From: Vreelandella olivaria
GTDB lineage: Bacteria > Pseudomonadota > Gammaproteobacteria > Pseudomonadales > Halomonadaceae
Assembly (NCBI RefSeq): GCF_023507745.1
Contig: NZ_JALPZO010000106.1
Coordinates: 1 to 64,000 of the forward strand
Direction of reading: 5' to 3'
Length of the DNA: 64,000 nt
The position numbers and the translations under genes are program-made. Shown piece after piece: positions 34,574 to 44,897 of this stretch (position 1 is the stretch's first letter; every line of letters starts with the position of its first letter). The notes below the pieces were generated by a model that was not told the DNA's origin, ran no database searches, and was given only the letters and a program-made list of their open reading frames with translations.

Positions 34574-36189
34574 TGATCATCCTCCAGAACCGTATCGCCA
34601 ATAACCGGTGATGATGCCAGGCGGTCTATATAAATAGCTGGCTGGTTGAGTGTTTCGGCACTGCGATCCAGGTACGCCATGGTGGGGCCTGCCTGGACGG
34701 TTAGCAGAACACAGACCAGGAGCAGGGCGGTAATGGGCATCACCTCTGAACGCTGCAGGTGAGGGGCTACCGGGTTCTGAGTGGCCCAAAAGGTGCGTAC
34801 GCCAAAGCGCATTAGCGAAATAATACCTGCCAGCCCGGAGAGTATTATCAGCGGGATCATTATCCAGGTAACCACGCCAATGCCGGTGGCTGCATCCACA
34901 GGGTTAAGCAGGGTATGGAAAAGGCTGAATTTGGCAACGAAGCCTGATAGCGGCGGCAGCCCGGTAATCACCAGCGCACAGCAGGCAAATGCCAGCCCCA
35001 GGAAGGCTAATGCACCTGGAATGGCCTTCCCTACGGGTTCACCTGGTTTATCTTCAACCGCGAAGGCTTCCATGGTCAGGGCCAGCATGGCCGCTCCTGG
35101 TGTTCTGATACGGTCAATCAGTTCAATCAGCATCAGAAACGCCGCAACGGCAAGCGTCGAACTGATTAAGTAAAACAGTGCCACATTAATCAGCGCGGGT
35201 TGGCCATATCCCACTGCGGCGAGTAGCGTGCCGGATGATATGACGGCAGCATAACCCGCCATGCGTCCAGGCTCCTGACTGGCCAGCATGCCAATCGTGC
35301 CGAAGGCGAGGGTTGCCAGGCCGCCCCAGAGCAGAAGGTCAAAGCCGAAGCCTGCCGCAGGCCCCTCTGAGAACAGCAGTAACCACAGACGAATCAGTAC
35401 GTACACGCCGATTTTGGTCATCAACACCATCATCGCGGCCACCGGTGGTGAGGCAGCCGAGTAAGTGGTGGGCAGCCAGAAGCCAAGCGGCCACATGGCG
35501 CTCTTGGTGAGAAACGCCAGGGCCAGAATAACAACGCCAATCTTCAGCAGCACCATATCTTCCGGATTCAATCTTTCCAGGCGTGCAGCCAGATCGGTCA
35601 TGTTAAGCGTGCTGGTCGTGGCGTAGATCAGGGCCACACCGATCAGGAAGAAAAAGGAAGCCAATAGATTAACGACGATGTACTGCATGCCTGCACGGAT
35701 ACGCACGCTGTTGTAACCATGCAGAACCAGGCCATAAGAGGCCGCCAGCATTACCTCGAAGAAAACGAACAGGTTGAACAGGTCATTGGTAAGGAACGCG
35801 CCGTTGACGCCCATTAACAGGAACTGGAACAGCGAGTGGAAGTGCACCCCAATTCGGCTCCAGCGGGTCATCGCAAAAATCAGCGAAGCGGTTGCCAGGA
35901 CCGAGGTAAGCAGTAGCATGACAGCCGTCAGCCGGTCGGCCAGCAGCACGATACCAAAGGGAGCCGCCCAGTTGGCAGAAAGGTATAAACCAATGCCGTC
36001 CGGCCAGTATTCATGGTCTGTCAGCAGGAGTAATGCCACCGCCGTCAATAGCATGGCCAATGTGCTGGCCAGGTTAATAAAAAACTTGCGCTGGTGATGG
36101 CGTTCATTAATCAAAATCAGCCCTGCCCCGAAGATCAGGGGCAGCAAAATGGGGGCCAGGATGACGTGCTGAACCCAGGGGAGACTCAT
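34570..36189 (-). CDS. mnhD: Na+/H+ antiporter subunit D
   Basis: A 539-aa proton-conducting subunit homologous to respiratory complex I NuoN/NuoM. About 14 helices are present. Conserved features include FVFFEVMLAASYGLVLHG (the TM5 glutamate), FLTKSAMWPLGFWLPTTY with the key lysine and AASPPVAAMMVLMTKIGVYV. It overlaps mnhC upstream by four bases and mnhE downstream by four bases. With mnhA it forms the ion-translocating core. Confidence 0.95.
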   Translation of the reverse strand: MSLPWVQHVILAPILLPLIFGAGLILINERHHQRKFFINLASTLAMLLTAVALLLLTDHEYWPDGIGLYLSANWAAPFGIVLLADRLTAVMLLLTSVLATASLIFAMTRWSRIGVHFHSLFQFLLMGVNGAFLTNDLFNLFVFFEVMLAASYGLVLHGYNSVRIRAGMQYIVVNLLASFFFLIGVALIYATTSTLNMTDLAARLERLNPEDMVLLKIGVVILALAFLTKSAMWPLGFWLPTTYSAASPPVAAMMVLMTKIGVYVLIRLWLLLFSEGPAAGFGFDLLLWGGLATLAFGTIGMLASQEPGRMAGYAAVISSGTLLAAVGYGQPALINVALFYLISSTLAVAAFLMLIELIDRIRTPGAAMLALTMEAFAVEDKPGEPVGKAIPGALAFLGLAFACCALVITGLPPLSGFVAKFSLFHTLLNPVDAATGIGVVTWIMIPLIILSGLAGIISLMRFGVRTFWATQNPVAPHLQRSEVMPITALLLVCVLLTVQAGPTMAYLDRSAETLNQPAIYIDRLASSPVIGDTVLEDDQ

Positions 36190-36530
36190 CGGCTGGTCTC
36201 CTTGCCATCAACGTGGTCGGTACCCGTCAGGCCCCGTGCTCCAATCATCACTACAAGATACAGTGCCGTGGTGGCGAAGCCGATAACAATGGCGGTCAGT
36301 ACCAATGCCTGGGGCATCGGGTCGGCGTACAGAGCAGGGTCAATGGTACCCTCGGCAAGCGTTAACGGTGGCTGGTTAATGGTGAGTCGTCCCATGATGA
36401 AGATGAAAAGGTTAACCGCATAGGAAATCAGCAATAAGCCAATAATGACCTGAAACGTCCGTGGACGGAGTAGTAGCCATACCCCGGAACCAAACATAAT
36501 GCCCATGGCAATGGCGATCACAGCTTCCAT
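36186..36530 (-). CDS. mnhC: Na+/H+ antiporter subunit C
   Basis: A 114-aa subunit homologous to NuoK with three helices, including MGIMFGSGVWLLLRPRTFQV and the motif ADPMPQALVLTAIVIGFATT typical of MnhC. It starts at the base where the mnhA stop codon ends and overlaps mnhD by four bases. Its length is usual. Confidence 0.94.
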   Translation of the reverse strand: MEAVIAIAMGIMFGSGVWLLLRPRTFQVIIGLLLISYAVNLFIFIMGRLTINQPPLTLAEGTIDPALYADPMPQALVLTAIVIGFATTALYLVVMIGARGLTGTDHVDGKETSR

Positions 36531-39436
36531 TAGTTGGTCTCCTGTTTAGGGGCAGAGGGGGGCGCCATTGTAGTGGCGGGTAAGCGATGGCTGCGCACGG
36601 ACTGATGTGCCAGGGCGACCAGAATCAGTATCGAGGAGCCTACGACCACACCAAATACACCCAAATCGAAGATGAACGCGCTTGGCAGGTGTACTTCCCC
36701 CAGCAGTGGCAGTGTGTAGTGGGCGGTGTGGCTGGTCAGGAATGGATAACCGAGTAACCAGGCACCCAGTCCGGTTGCGCAGGCGATGAGTAGACCAAAG
36801 GCAATCCAGCGGTGCGGCTGAAGGCGCAGATGCGTTTCCACCCACTGGGTTCCTGCCAGCATGTACTGAACAATAATGGCAACTGCAAAGATCAAGCCTG
36901 CGACGAAGCCGCCGCCGGGCAGATTATGGCCACGGATAAAGAAGTACGCGGCGATAACACCCATAATCGGCAGCAACAGGCGCAAATAGACACTGGGGAT
37001 TTTCAGGTAGCCCGTTTCCACCTGCTGGGTTGGCGTCTGTCCTGCAGCGGGGTCGACGCTGTTGGTCTGTTGAGCGGGAATCGGCAGGCTTTCCGGTGCC
37101 GGGCGGAAACGCCGCAGCAGGGCATAAACGGTCAATGCCACAATGGCCAGTACCGCAATTTCGCCAAGGGTATCGAAGCTGCGGAAGTCAACCAACAGCA
37201 CATTGACCACGTTGCTTCCTCCGCCTTCGCTTAGCGCGCGGGTAAGGAAGAAGTCAGAGATCCCTCCTGTAGAGGGGCCACGCAGCAGCGCCGCGTAGCT
37301 GACCAGGGCCATCGCCAGACCCGCGCAGGCCGCAATCACCATATCCCTGGAGCGACGCAGAATGGCGCGTTTTGACGTGATGATGCTCAGTTCCTTTGGA
37401 ACGATACGGGGTGGCAACCAGCGCAGACCTAGCAGAATCAGCACAGTGGTGATGGTTTCCACCATCAACTGGGTGAGCGCCAGGTCAGGGGCCGACAGCC
37501 ACAGGAACGCCATACTGGTAATAATACCCACGCCGCCTACCAGACTAAGCGCGGCCAGGCGATGGTATTTGGCCTGCCAGGCAGCCGCAACGGCACAGAT
37601 GGCGCCAATCAGCCATAGCCCCGCGAACAGCCAGGAAAACTCACCATTGGCAGGTAGGATGAGCAGCGATACTGGCCGCACAATCAGCATTGGCACCGCC
37701 AGCAGCATAACCACCATCAGCAGCAACTGAGGCTGTAGGCGGCGGGTGCCGAGGAGTTTTTCCAGCAGCGAGGCGCTCGATGAGAGGCGTAGCATGGTGT
37801 TTTCATATGCTTGCTTACCATTGAAGCGGCCCAGCAGTGGCACATGGGTTGACTGGATGAGTCCATAGCGGAGGCGTAACCAGATATAGAACGCCACACC
37901 GCCTATCAGCGCCACGATGCTCATCGTCAGGGGCAGGTTGAAGCCGTGCCAAACAGCAAGGCTGTAATAGGGAGTTGCATCACCCAATACCGAGGTAACG
38001 GCCACATTCAGGAAGGGGCCGATACTCAGGCCGGGAATAATGCCCACGACCAGACAGCAAAGCACCAGAAATTCCACCGGGAAACGCATCCAGCGGGGTG
38101 GCTCGTGTGGTTGCTTTGGCAGGTCGTCGGGCTGTTTGCCGAAAAAGACGTAGATAAAGCGTAAAGAGTAGGCGACCCCAAAAATGCCCATCAGCACGGC
38201 GGCAATCGACATTCCCCAGTTATGTGCTGAACCAACGGCCAGTGCTTCGGCAAAGAACATTTCCTTGGATATAAAGCCATTGAGCAGCGGGACACCTGCC
38301 ATGGCGGCACTGGCAACGATCGCCAGTGTGGCGGTATAGGGTAGTGCTGCGTAAAGGCCACGCAGGTGCCGCATATCACGGGTGCCGGTTTCATGGTCGA
38401 TAATGCCTGCGGCCATGAACAAGGAGGCCTTAAAGGTGGCGTGATTAAGTGTGTGGAAAATCGCTGCCACCAGGGCCAGGGGAGAGCCAATGCCCAGTAG
38501 TACCGTAATCAGGCCCAGGTGGCTGATGGTGGAGTACGCCAGTAAGCCTTTCAAATCATGCTGGAAGATGGCAACGAAAGCACCAATCAACATCGTACAC
38601 AGGCCGGCACCGGTGATGAGCCAGGTCCACTCAGGTGTTCCCGACAGCGATGGCCAGAGGCGCATCAGCAGGAACACGCCAGCCTTGACCATGGTGGCGG
38701 AGTGCAGAAAGGCGGATACCGGTGTGGGGGCCGCCATGGCGTGGGGTAGCCAGAAGTGGAAGGGGAACTGGGCACTCTTGGTTAATGCGCCTAACGCGAC
38801 CAGCAACAGCATCGGGCGGTAGAGGGAGTGCTCGCGAATAAGATCACCAGAGGCCAGTACAACATCCAGCGAGTAGCTGCCAACGATATGGCCGAGCAGC
38901 AATACACCTACCAGCAGGCAGAGGCCACCGCTGGCCGTTACGGTGAACGCCATGCGTGCGCCCCGCCGTGCATCGGCACGGTGATGCCAGTAGCCAATCA
39001 ACAGGAATGAGGTGAGGCTGGTTAGCTCCCAGAAAACGACCAACTGGATAAGGTTGCCCGATAGCACTACGCCCAGCATTGAGGCCATAAAGGCGAGCAG
39101 GAAGGAGAAAAAGCGTGGCACCGGGTCTGCCGGAGACATGTAATAGCGGGCATAAATCACCACCAGCAAGCCAATGCCCTGGACCAGCATGGCAAATAAC
39201 CAGGCCAGACCATCCATGCGCAGCATAATGCTCAAGCCGTAATCCGGCAGCCAGGCAAATTCGTTACGGACAATCTCGCCAGCACCCACTTGGGTGTATA
39301 GATAGCTGGTAATCAACAGCCCTGATAGGGTGACACCGCCTGCCAGCCAGGCTTCCCGATTACGGGCGTTAGCGGGCATTAGTGCGGCAATAATGCTGGC
39401 AATGAAGGGCGTCGCGATCAATATGAGTAGCAGCAT
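36530..39436 (-). CDS. mnhA: Na+/H+ antiporter subunit A fused to subunit B domain
   Basis: A 968-aa subunit homologous to complex I NuoL with about 20 helices. The N-terminal 500 residues carry VFWELTSLTSFLLIGYWHH, SAQFPFHFWLPHAMAAPTPV with a buried lysine/histidine line, and HSATMVKAGVFL. Residues about 600-720 contain the MnhA-specific DUF4040-like part and about 800-950 an MnhB domain (YFFIRGHNLPGGGFVAGLIF). Because A and B are fused there is no separate mnhB and the operon has six genes, the PhaAB type. The start codon lacks a strong ribosome-binding site. It is the first gene of the operon. Confidence 0.93.
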   Translation of the reverse strand: MLLLILIATPFIASIIAALMPANARNREAWLAGGVTLSGLLITSYLYTQVGAGEIVRNEFAWLPDYGLSIMLRMDGLAWLFAMLVQGIGLLVVIYARYYMSPADPVPRFFSFLLAFMASMLGVVLSGNLIQLVVFWELTSLTSFLLIGYWHHRADARRGARMAFTVTASGGLCLLVGVLLLGHIVGSYSLDVVLASGDLIREHSLYRPMLLLVALGALTKSAQFPFHFWLPHAMAAPTPVSAFLHSATMVKAGVFLLMRLWPSLSGTPEWTWLITGAGLCTMLIGAFVAIFQHDLKGLLAYSTISHLGLITVLLGIGSPLALVAAIFHTLNHATFKASLFMAAGIIDHETGTRDMRHLRGLYAALPYTATLAIVASAAMAGVPLLNGFISKEMFFAEALAVGSAHNWGMSIAAVLMGIFGVAYSLRFIYVFFGKQPDDLPKQPHEPPRWMRFPVEFLVLCCLVVGIIPGLSIGPFLNVAVTSVLGDATPYYSLAVWHGFNLPLTMSIVALIGGVAFYIWLRLRYGLIQSTHVPLLGRFNGKQAYENTMLRLSSSASLLEKLLGTRRLQPQLLLMVVMLLAVPMLIVRPVSLLILPANGEFSWLFAGLWLIGAICAVAAAWQAKYHRLAALSLVGGVGIITSMAFLWLSAPDLALTQLMVETITTVLILLGLRWLPPRIVPKELSIITSKRAILRRSRDMVIAACAGLAMALVSYAALLRGPSTGGISDFFLTRALSEGGGSNVVNVLLVDFRSFDTLGEIAVLAIVALTVYALLRRFRPAPESLPIPAQQTNSVDPAAGQTPTQQVETGYLKIPSVYLRLLLPIMGVIAAYFFIRGHNLPGGGFVAGLIFAVAIIVQYMLAGTQWVETHLRLQPHRWIAFGLLIACATGLGAWLLGYPFLTSHTAHYTLPLLGEVHLPSAFIFDLGVFGVVVGSSILILVALAHQSVRSHRLPATTMAPPSAPKQETN

Positions 39437-39784
39437 AGGAGTCCGTCAATAATAAAGAATTCTGATATTTCAGCGGTTATCCCGCTGCTCGCAAACGATT
39501 TGCCTGGCTAAACGAGTCTTCTCCCTGGGTACGCTCCTGCTGCATTAGTGTGGCCTTGTCTCCACCTTAAGTCGTAAAACTTACGTGATTGAAAGTATTG
39601 AGACAATCCTAATCTACGGGTAGTGAGTGTGCATGCCGGAACAAAATCGATCCTGGCCGGTAATTTTTTGCTTCAATTTTAGCCGGTAACAGTCGTGAGG
39701 AGCGAGTCGCTTCCTGGTAAACTGTGCCCCCACTTTGCCAACACTGGTGTGGTTAACTGGTTTGGTTGATCAGCGAGGTAACCT
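39437..39784. other. Divergent intergenic region between mnhA and ribA
   Basis: About 350 bases that must hold both promoters. No FMN riboswitch, terminator hairpin or additional gene was seen; the only frames are short and without ribosome-binding sites. Confidence 0.5.
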
Positions 39785-40420
39785 GTGACCATTCGCTTCA
39801 TTGCTGCTTCCCGGCTGCCCACCCCCTGGGCCACATTTACCATGCATGGTTTCGAGGATGAAGCCACAGGCAAGGATCATATCGCACTTACGTTGGGTGA
39901 TGTGAGTGGCGATGTGCCGGTGTTGGGGCGTGTGCACTCGGAGTGTTTAACCGGTGATGCTCTGTTCTCCATGCGCTGTGACTGCGGTTATCAGTTACAG
40001 GAAGCGCTCAAACGTATTGCCGAAGAGGGGCGGGGCGTACTGCTCTACCTGCGCCAGGAAGGGCGCGGCATTGGCCTGCTAAATAAAATCCGTGCCTACC
40101 ACTTACAGGATCAAGGCGCTGATACGGTGGAAGCCAATGAACAACTAGGCTTTGGCGCTGATATGCGCCGTTACGACCTGTGCGTGCCGATGCTCGACCA
40201 CTTGGGCATCACTGCATTAAAGCTGATGACCAATAACCCCCGTAAAGTTGATGCCCTGACCCGTGATGGTGTCAACGTGGTGGAGCGCTTGCCTATCACG
40301 ACAGGCCTTAACCCTCACAACGAGCATTACCTCTCAACCAAGGCGGGCAAACTGGGCCACATGATGGCACTGGATGATTTTACTCAGGCAAGCGACGTGG
40401 ATATTGAGCGCAAAGGGTAG
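39785..40420 (+). CDS. ribA: GTP cyclohydrolase II
   Basis: A 211-aa enzyme for the first step of riboflavin synthesis, opening GTP to 2,5-diamino-6-ribosylamino-pyrimidinone phosphate with loss of formate and pyrophosphate. The zinc ligands C54, C65 and C67 ([18 protein letters not shown]) and the catalytic [16 protein letters not shown] segment are present. The start is GTG at 39785, with a gaggt site. It is monofunctional (no RibB domain), as in most gammaproteobacterial RibA. It is convergent with the response-regulator gene, 11 bases apart. Confidence 0.95.
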   Translation: MTIRFIAASRLPTPWATFTMHGFEDEATGKDHIALTLGDVSGDVPVLGRVHSECLTGDALFSMRCDCGYQLQEALKRIAEEGRGVLLYLRQEGRGIGLLNKIRAYHLQDQGADTVEANEQLGFGADMRRYDLCVPMLDHLGITALKLMTNNPRKVDALTRDGVNVVERLPITTGLNPHNEHYLSTKAGKLGHMMALDDFTQASDVDIERKG

Positions 40421-40431
40421 GACGTTCCGGG

Positions 40432-41340
40432 TTAGATCTGGGTCAGGCAGTGGAAAGCCATGGCGGCGGCGGAGGTGCGGTTCTCAACGCCCAGCTTTCG
40501 GAATACCTGCTCCAGATGCTTGTTGACCGTGCGTGGACTCAGATCCAGGATTTGACCAATTTCCCGATTGGTTTTGCCTTGAGCGATCCACAACAGCACC
40601 TGGGACTCTCTGGCCGTCAGGCGCAGTTGCGCCTGGAGTAGCTGGCTTTCTCCTTCACCATCCTTGTGCAAGAGCCGAAACAGATATTCCTGGTGATCAG
40701 TGGTGCCCAGATAGCGTAACCGGAACTCGCCAATGTCGAGATGCAGAGAGAGTTGACTGCCTGGTTCTGGCGAGCGGGAAAGCCAGCGCTGGATCTGCTG
40801 GGCCGTTGCGGCACGTGCTGCCCCATGAGATGGGTCGGTTTCGCCCAGGTACTGGTTGACTTGTGGGGTCGACCAGCGCCAGTTGCCGTCAAGGCTGGTG
40901 GCAAATACCGACTGGCCTAGTCTGTCCAGGGCTGAGTAGGCGCTTTGGGTCATTCTGGCGTTTGCCAAATGTACACGTATGCGGGCCACGAGTTCGTCGG
41001 TGCGTATCGGTTTGGTGACATAGTCCACTCCTCCTGCCTCCAGGCCGTGGACAACATCCTCGGCATCACTCAAGCCCGTCATGAAGATCACAGGAATGGT
41101 CGAGAGTGCTGGCTGCTGTTTCAACTGGCGGCAGGTTTCAAAGCCATCCAGGCCCGGCATCAAGGCATCGAGAAGAATGAGGTCTGGCATCATTTTTATT
41201 GCAATATCAATTGCCTGCTTTCCCTCAAGTGCTAATAGAGCATTCATGCCCGCCTGATCCAGCGCATGGTGCACCATGCTGAGCGAGTCAGGTGAGTCGT
41301 CCACGACCAGGATAAGGTCCTTACGTTGTGGAAAGGTCAT
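40432..41340 (-). CDS. LuxR-type response regulator paired with the NCS1-domain kinase
   Basis: A 302-aa two-component regulator. Residues 8-125 form a CheY-like receiver with D15/D16, the phosphorylation site D58 (LILLDALMPGLDG) and K108 region (YVTKPIRTDEL). Residues about 135-220 are a PAS-like linker. Residues 235-300 form the LuxR helix-turn-helix (LTARESQVLLWIAQGKTNRE, TVNKHLEQVFRKLGV). It starts inside the stop codon of the kinase gene in ATGA form, so the two are a coupled pair. It probably activates the divergent transporter and amidase genes, judged only from position. Confidence 0.88.
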   Translation of the reverse strand: MTFPQRKDLILVVDDSPDSLSMVHHALDQAGMNALLALEGKQAIDIAIKMMPDLILLDALMPGLDGFETCRQLKQQPALSTIPVIFMTGLSDAEDVVHGLEAGGVDYVTKPIRTDELVARIRVHLANARMTQSAYSALDRLGQSVFATSLDGNWRWSTPQVNQYLGETDPSHGAARAATAQQIQRWLSRSPEPGSQLSLHLDIGEFRLRYLGTTDHQEYLFRLLHKDGEGESQLLQAQLRLTARESQVLLWIAQGKTNREIGQILDLSPRTVNKHLEQVFRKLGVENRTSAAAMAFHCLTQI

Positions 41341-44300
41341 TGTTCTGCCTCTAAAAGTTGAGCCACTCGCTTGAAATCCAACCGCTTTAACAAGCTGTTC
41401 AATTGCGAGGCGAAGGAGGGCGTTATTGCGCCCTGTTCGACAGCCAGGAATAAACGGCTCTTCAGCCCTGACAAGTGGCCTATTTCTGCCAGGGCCAGCA
41501 GTTCATCACGGAGTTCGTCGGACATGATAGTGGGCGGTACGAGGGGTAGGCCCTGTTGGGGAGCATTGGTGGTACGCCAGGTCAGTTGAAGCTGTGTGGC
41601 CAGAATATCGAGCAGTTCCGAATATTTGAAAGGTTTGACCAGATAGTCATTATGTAACGCATCGGCTCGATTTAACTGATTACTTTCCCGAGCATTTGCC
41701 GACAGCATGACGATCGGGCCGGTATAGTGCTGTAAGCGCAATTGATGTGCTGTTTCCCAGCCATCCATCGTTGGCATGGCGACGTCAAGTAAAACTAGGG
41801 CTGGAGGGTTTTGCTGAGCCAGATGTAGGGTCGTTTCTCCATCAGGCGCTTCCATGATCTGAAATCCGAGCGGCGACAGCATATCGCTGATGAGTCCACG
41901 GTGTGATGGATTGTCATCAGTGACCAGTAGGCTGAGTCGCGGGCCATGATAGCCGATGACAGAGTGGTGAGGACGCTGCTCATGGGTGTGTGTTTCTGGC
42001 AGCGCACTGGATAACATCAGGCTGAGGCGGAACTCGCTGCCGGCTCTGGGTTGGCTTGTCACCTGTAGGTCGCCTCCCATGATATCCGTGAGGAGCTTGG
42101 TGATTGTCAGCCCCAGCCCCGTGCCATGAACAGCAGGCACGCCAGGTTTTCGAACCCGCTCGAAAGGCCGGAAAATACGTGTTAGATCAGCCTCATCAAT
42201 ACCCACACCGGTATCGCTGATGGTGAATTCTGCTACTTGGTTCCGGTAGCGTACCTTGAGTGTGACTTCCCCGTGATTAGTGAATTTAATGGCATTGGAG
42301 AGCAGGTTGATCAATATTTGGCGTAGGCGTTTTTCATCGGTATGCACCCATTCGGGTATATGGCCTTGGTCATAAAAGATAAAACGGATGTCTTTCTCTT
42401 CTGCCTGTAACTGAAACATGGACACCAGTTCTTCAATCAGCACTCTTAGACGTATCCGGTTGCGATATAACTCCAACCTTCCCGCTTCGATTTTGGATAT
42501 TTCCAACAGGCCTTCAATGAGATCGGACAGGTGTTCGGTGCTGCGTCGAATGGTTGATACGGCCGCGCGCCGCTCTTTGGGGATCAGCGGGTCCTGCTCC
42601 AGCATTTGTGCATAGCCGAAGGCGGCATTGAGGGGGGAGCGCAATTCATGACTGAGGCCGGTCAAATAACGGCTCTTGGCCTGATTGGCAGCTTCGGCCA
42701 GCTCTTTGGCCTGTTGTAGTTCACGGTCCGTCTTTTCGTGTGCCTCAATCTCTGCGAGCAGCATGCGGGTCTGACGATGGGACTCCTCCTGAGCCACGAC
42801 TCTGCTTTCGTGTGCCAGCACGAATAGCCAGGAAATCACCCCACTGATAATCACCAGAATGGCGAAAATCTGTGCCAGCGTGGCGGCCATCAGTGTGCGT
42901 GTCGCATCACTTACATCGGGGAGCTGGTAGTAAACCAGTGCCAAAAAGCCTGCGATGATCAGGCTCACCAGCAGCAGCAAGGAAATAAAGTGGCCAAGGC
43001 GTGTATTAAGGGGGGGAAGGATGCGTTTCAAAGGGCTGTTTTCCAGCCATATAACCAATTGCTGTGGAAAGGAGGAGTGGGACTTGCAGGCATCATTACA
43101 GCGTGCATCCAGTGAGCAGCAGAGCGAGCAGATAGCACCATTATAAGCAGGGCAGAAAGCCATATCCTCTATATCGAATTGATGCTCGCAAATGACACAC
43201 GCCTGCCCCTGAATCGAATGGCTTGGTTCCGGGGTGCGCGCAATGTAGTACCGCCCCTTTGTCAGTAGCGCAATGCTGGGAGAGGCAATAAGGGCGATCA
43301 CCAGCGCCAGGAAGGAGGCGAGAGCCGCCGCAGTAGCGCCCCATAAACCGGCACTCGCGGCAAAAGCAACCACTGTCGCGAGGATGACCGCACCAAAGCC
43401 TACCGGGTTAATGTCATACAAATAGGCACGTTTAAATTCGATATGTCGAGGACTGAGGCCCAAGGGTTTGTTAATCACCAGGTCTGCGACCAAGGCGCCA
43501 ATCCAGGCCATGGCGACCATTGAGTAGTGGGAAAGGATGACCTCAAAGGCGCGATAGATACCAATTTCCATGAGCACGAGGGCAATCATGACATTGAATA
43601 CCAACCAGACGACGCGCCCTGGATGGCTATGTGTCAGTCTCGAAAAGAAGTTGGACCATGCAATCGAACCCGCGTAGGCATTGGTCACATTGATCTTGAG
43701 TTGCGAGAGAATGACAAAGATACCTGCCAGTGCCATCACGGTGGCCGGGTGGCCAGTCATATAGCTGAAGGCGACCATGTACATATGCATGGGTTCCTGG
43801 GCCAGTTCCATTGATAGCCCATGTTCAAGCGCCAGCACGGCCAGGAAGGAGCCGAGCAGGGTTTTGATGGCGCCTACCACTATCCAGCCCGGCCCCCCGG
43901 ACAACATGGCCAACCACCACTTAAAACGCTGTTTGGGCTGGGGTTCCGGAAGGAAGCGCAGGTAGTCCACCTGCTCGCCGATCTGAGCGATAAGGGCAAA
44001 CATGACGGTGGCTGCGGCGCCAAACAGCAGGATATCAAAGCCACCGTCACCCTGGGTTGGGCTGTCAAATTCCAGCCAGCGGGGTAAGGAGTGAGGGTCC
44101 TGCAACAGAATAAAGAGAAAGGGGGCCAGTTGTAGCAAAACCCAGAAGGGCTGCGTCCAGGTTTGAAAACGACTGATATAAGTAAATCCGTGGGTCACGA
44201 TGGGAATCACGACAACGGAACTGATCAGATAACCTATCGTGAGTGGAATACCAAATAGAATATCCAGCGCCATGGCCATGATGGCGGCTTCCAGCGCGAA

Positions 44301-44690
44301 AAATATGAAGGTGAAGGTGGCGTAGATGAGCGAGGTCAGCGTTGAGCCAAGGTAGCCAAAGCCAGCGCCGCGTGTCAACAGGTCAATATCCACGCTGTAG
44401 CGGGCTGCGTAATAGCTGATCGGTATGGCCAGCAAGAAGGTCACTAAACTGACGGTCAGAATCGCCGCGATGGCATTGGTAATGCCGTAATTGAGGGTAA
44501 TGCTGGCACCAATGACCTCAAGTGCCAGAAAGGATATGGTTCCCAGCGCCGTTAAGGCAACACGACGGTAACTCCAGCGGCGAGCCGACTTCCCTGTGTA
44601 GCGTAATGCAAAATCTTCCAATGTTTGGTTGGCAACCCACTGATTGTAATCGCGCCGGACAGGAAAAATACGTTGTTTGGTCGTTGTCAT
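41337..44690 (-). CDS. Hybrid sensor kinase with NCS1-type transporter domain
   Basis: A 1117-aa inner-membrane protein. Residues 1-480 form a 12-helix NCS1 permease-like domain (family of cytosine, purine, allantoin and hydantoin carriers). Residues 498-535 hold eight cysteines (C498, C501, C513, C521, C524, C525, C531, C535) in a probable zinc-binding knuckle. Two helices follow (about 568-590, 602-625), then a coiled coil, HisKA with H681 (SHELRSP), an HATPase domain (NLLSNA, DTGVG, GTGLGL), a receiver with D969 (LLDVAMP) and a 60-residue helical tail. Transporter-linked kinases such as CbrA sense their transported substrate. Its position next to urea/amide genes suggests a nitrogenous ligand; that is inference. 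Confidence 0.88.
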   Translation of the reverse strand: MTTTKQRIFPVRRDYNQWVANQTLEDFALRYTGKSARRWSYRRVALTALGTISFLALEVIGASITLNYGITNAIAAILTVSLVTFLLAIPISYYAARYSVDIDLLTRGAGFGYLGSTLTSLIYATFTFIFFALEAAIMAMALDILFGIPLTIGYLISSVVVIPIVTHGFTYISRFQTWTQPFWVLLQLAPFLFILLQDPHSLPRWLEFDSPTQGDGGFDILLFGAAATVMFALIAQIGEQVDYLRFLPEPQPKQRFKWWLAMLSGGPGWIVVGAIKTLLGSFLAVLALEHGLSMELAQEPMHMYMVAFSYMTGHPATVMALAGIFVILSQLKINVTNAYAGSIAWSNFFSRLTHSHPGRVVWLVFNVMIALVLMEIGIYRAFEVILSHYSMVAMAWIGALVADLVINKPLGLSPRHIEFKRAYLYDINPVGFGAVILATVVAFAASAGLWGATAAALASFLALVIALIASPSIALLTKGRYYIARTPEPSHSIQGQACVICEHQFDIEDMAFCPAYNGAICSLCCSLDARCNDACKSHSSFPQQLVIWLENSPLKRILPPLNTRLGHFISLLLLVSLIIAGFLALVYYQLPDVSDATRTLMAATLAQIFAILVIISGVISWLFVLAHESRVVAQEESHRQTRMLLAEIEAHEKTDRELQQAKELAEAANQAKSRYLTGLSHELRSPLNAAFGYAQMLEQDPLIPKERRAAVSTIRRSTEHLSDLIEGLLEISKIEAGRLELYRNRIRLRVLIEELVSMFQLQAEEKDIRFIFYDQGHIPEWVHTDEKRLRQILINLLSNAIKFTNHGEVTLKVRYRNQVAEFTISDTGVGIDEADLTRIFRPFERVRKPGVPAVHGTGLGLTITKLLTDIMGGDLQVTSQPRAGSEFRLSLMLSSALPETHTHEQRPHHSVIGYHGPRLSLLVTDDNPSHRGLISDMLSPLGFQIMEAPDGETTLHLAQQNPPALVLLDVAMPTMDGWETAHQLRLQHYTGPIVMLSANARESNQLNRADALHNDYLVKPFKYSELLDILATQLQLTWRTTNAPQQGLPLVPPTIMSDELRDELLALAEIGHLSGLKSRLFLAVEQGAITPSFASQLNSLLKRLDFKRVAQLLEAEQ

Positions 44691-44795
44691 GTCTGGCCTT
44701 GTGCGGGCATTGACAGGTAGGACTTCTGTTTCCCTTTTACCAAGACCCTAAGTTGTATTGTTAACCATTGCCATGGGGAAAATGACGTAGGTAGC

Positions 44796-44835
44796 TGGTG
44801 CATTCCTCGCATGGTGCGATGGCATTATGCGCGCC
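44796..44835 (+). promoter_or_regulatory. Possible sigma-54 promoter(s) upstream of urtA
   Basis: Two overlapping candidates show GG-N10-GC spacing: tggtgcattcctcgcat at 44796-44812 and tggcattatgcgcgcc at 44820-44835. Each matches the consensus only in part. They lie 60-100 bases before the urtA start, where a nitrogen-controlled promoter would be expected. Confidence 0.35.
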
Positions 44836-44897
44836 AATACTGTTGGCGTGGAATCGATGCAGGTTCCGAACAATCGCTAACACGGGGAATCACCATC

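Noticed and set aside
39437..39784. FMN riboswitch before ribA
   Set aside because: None of the conserved RFN-element blocks is present in the interval.
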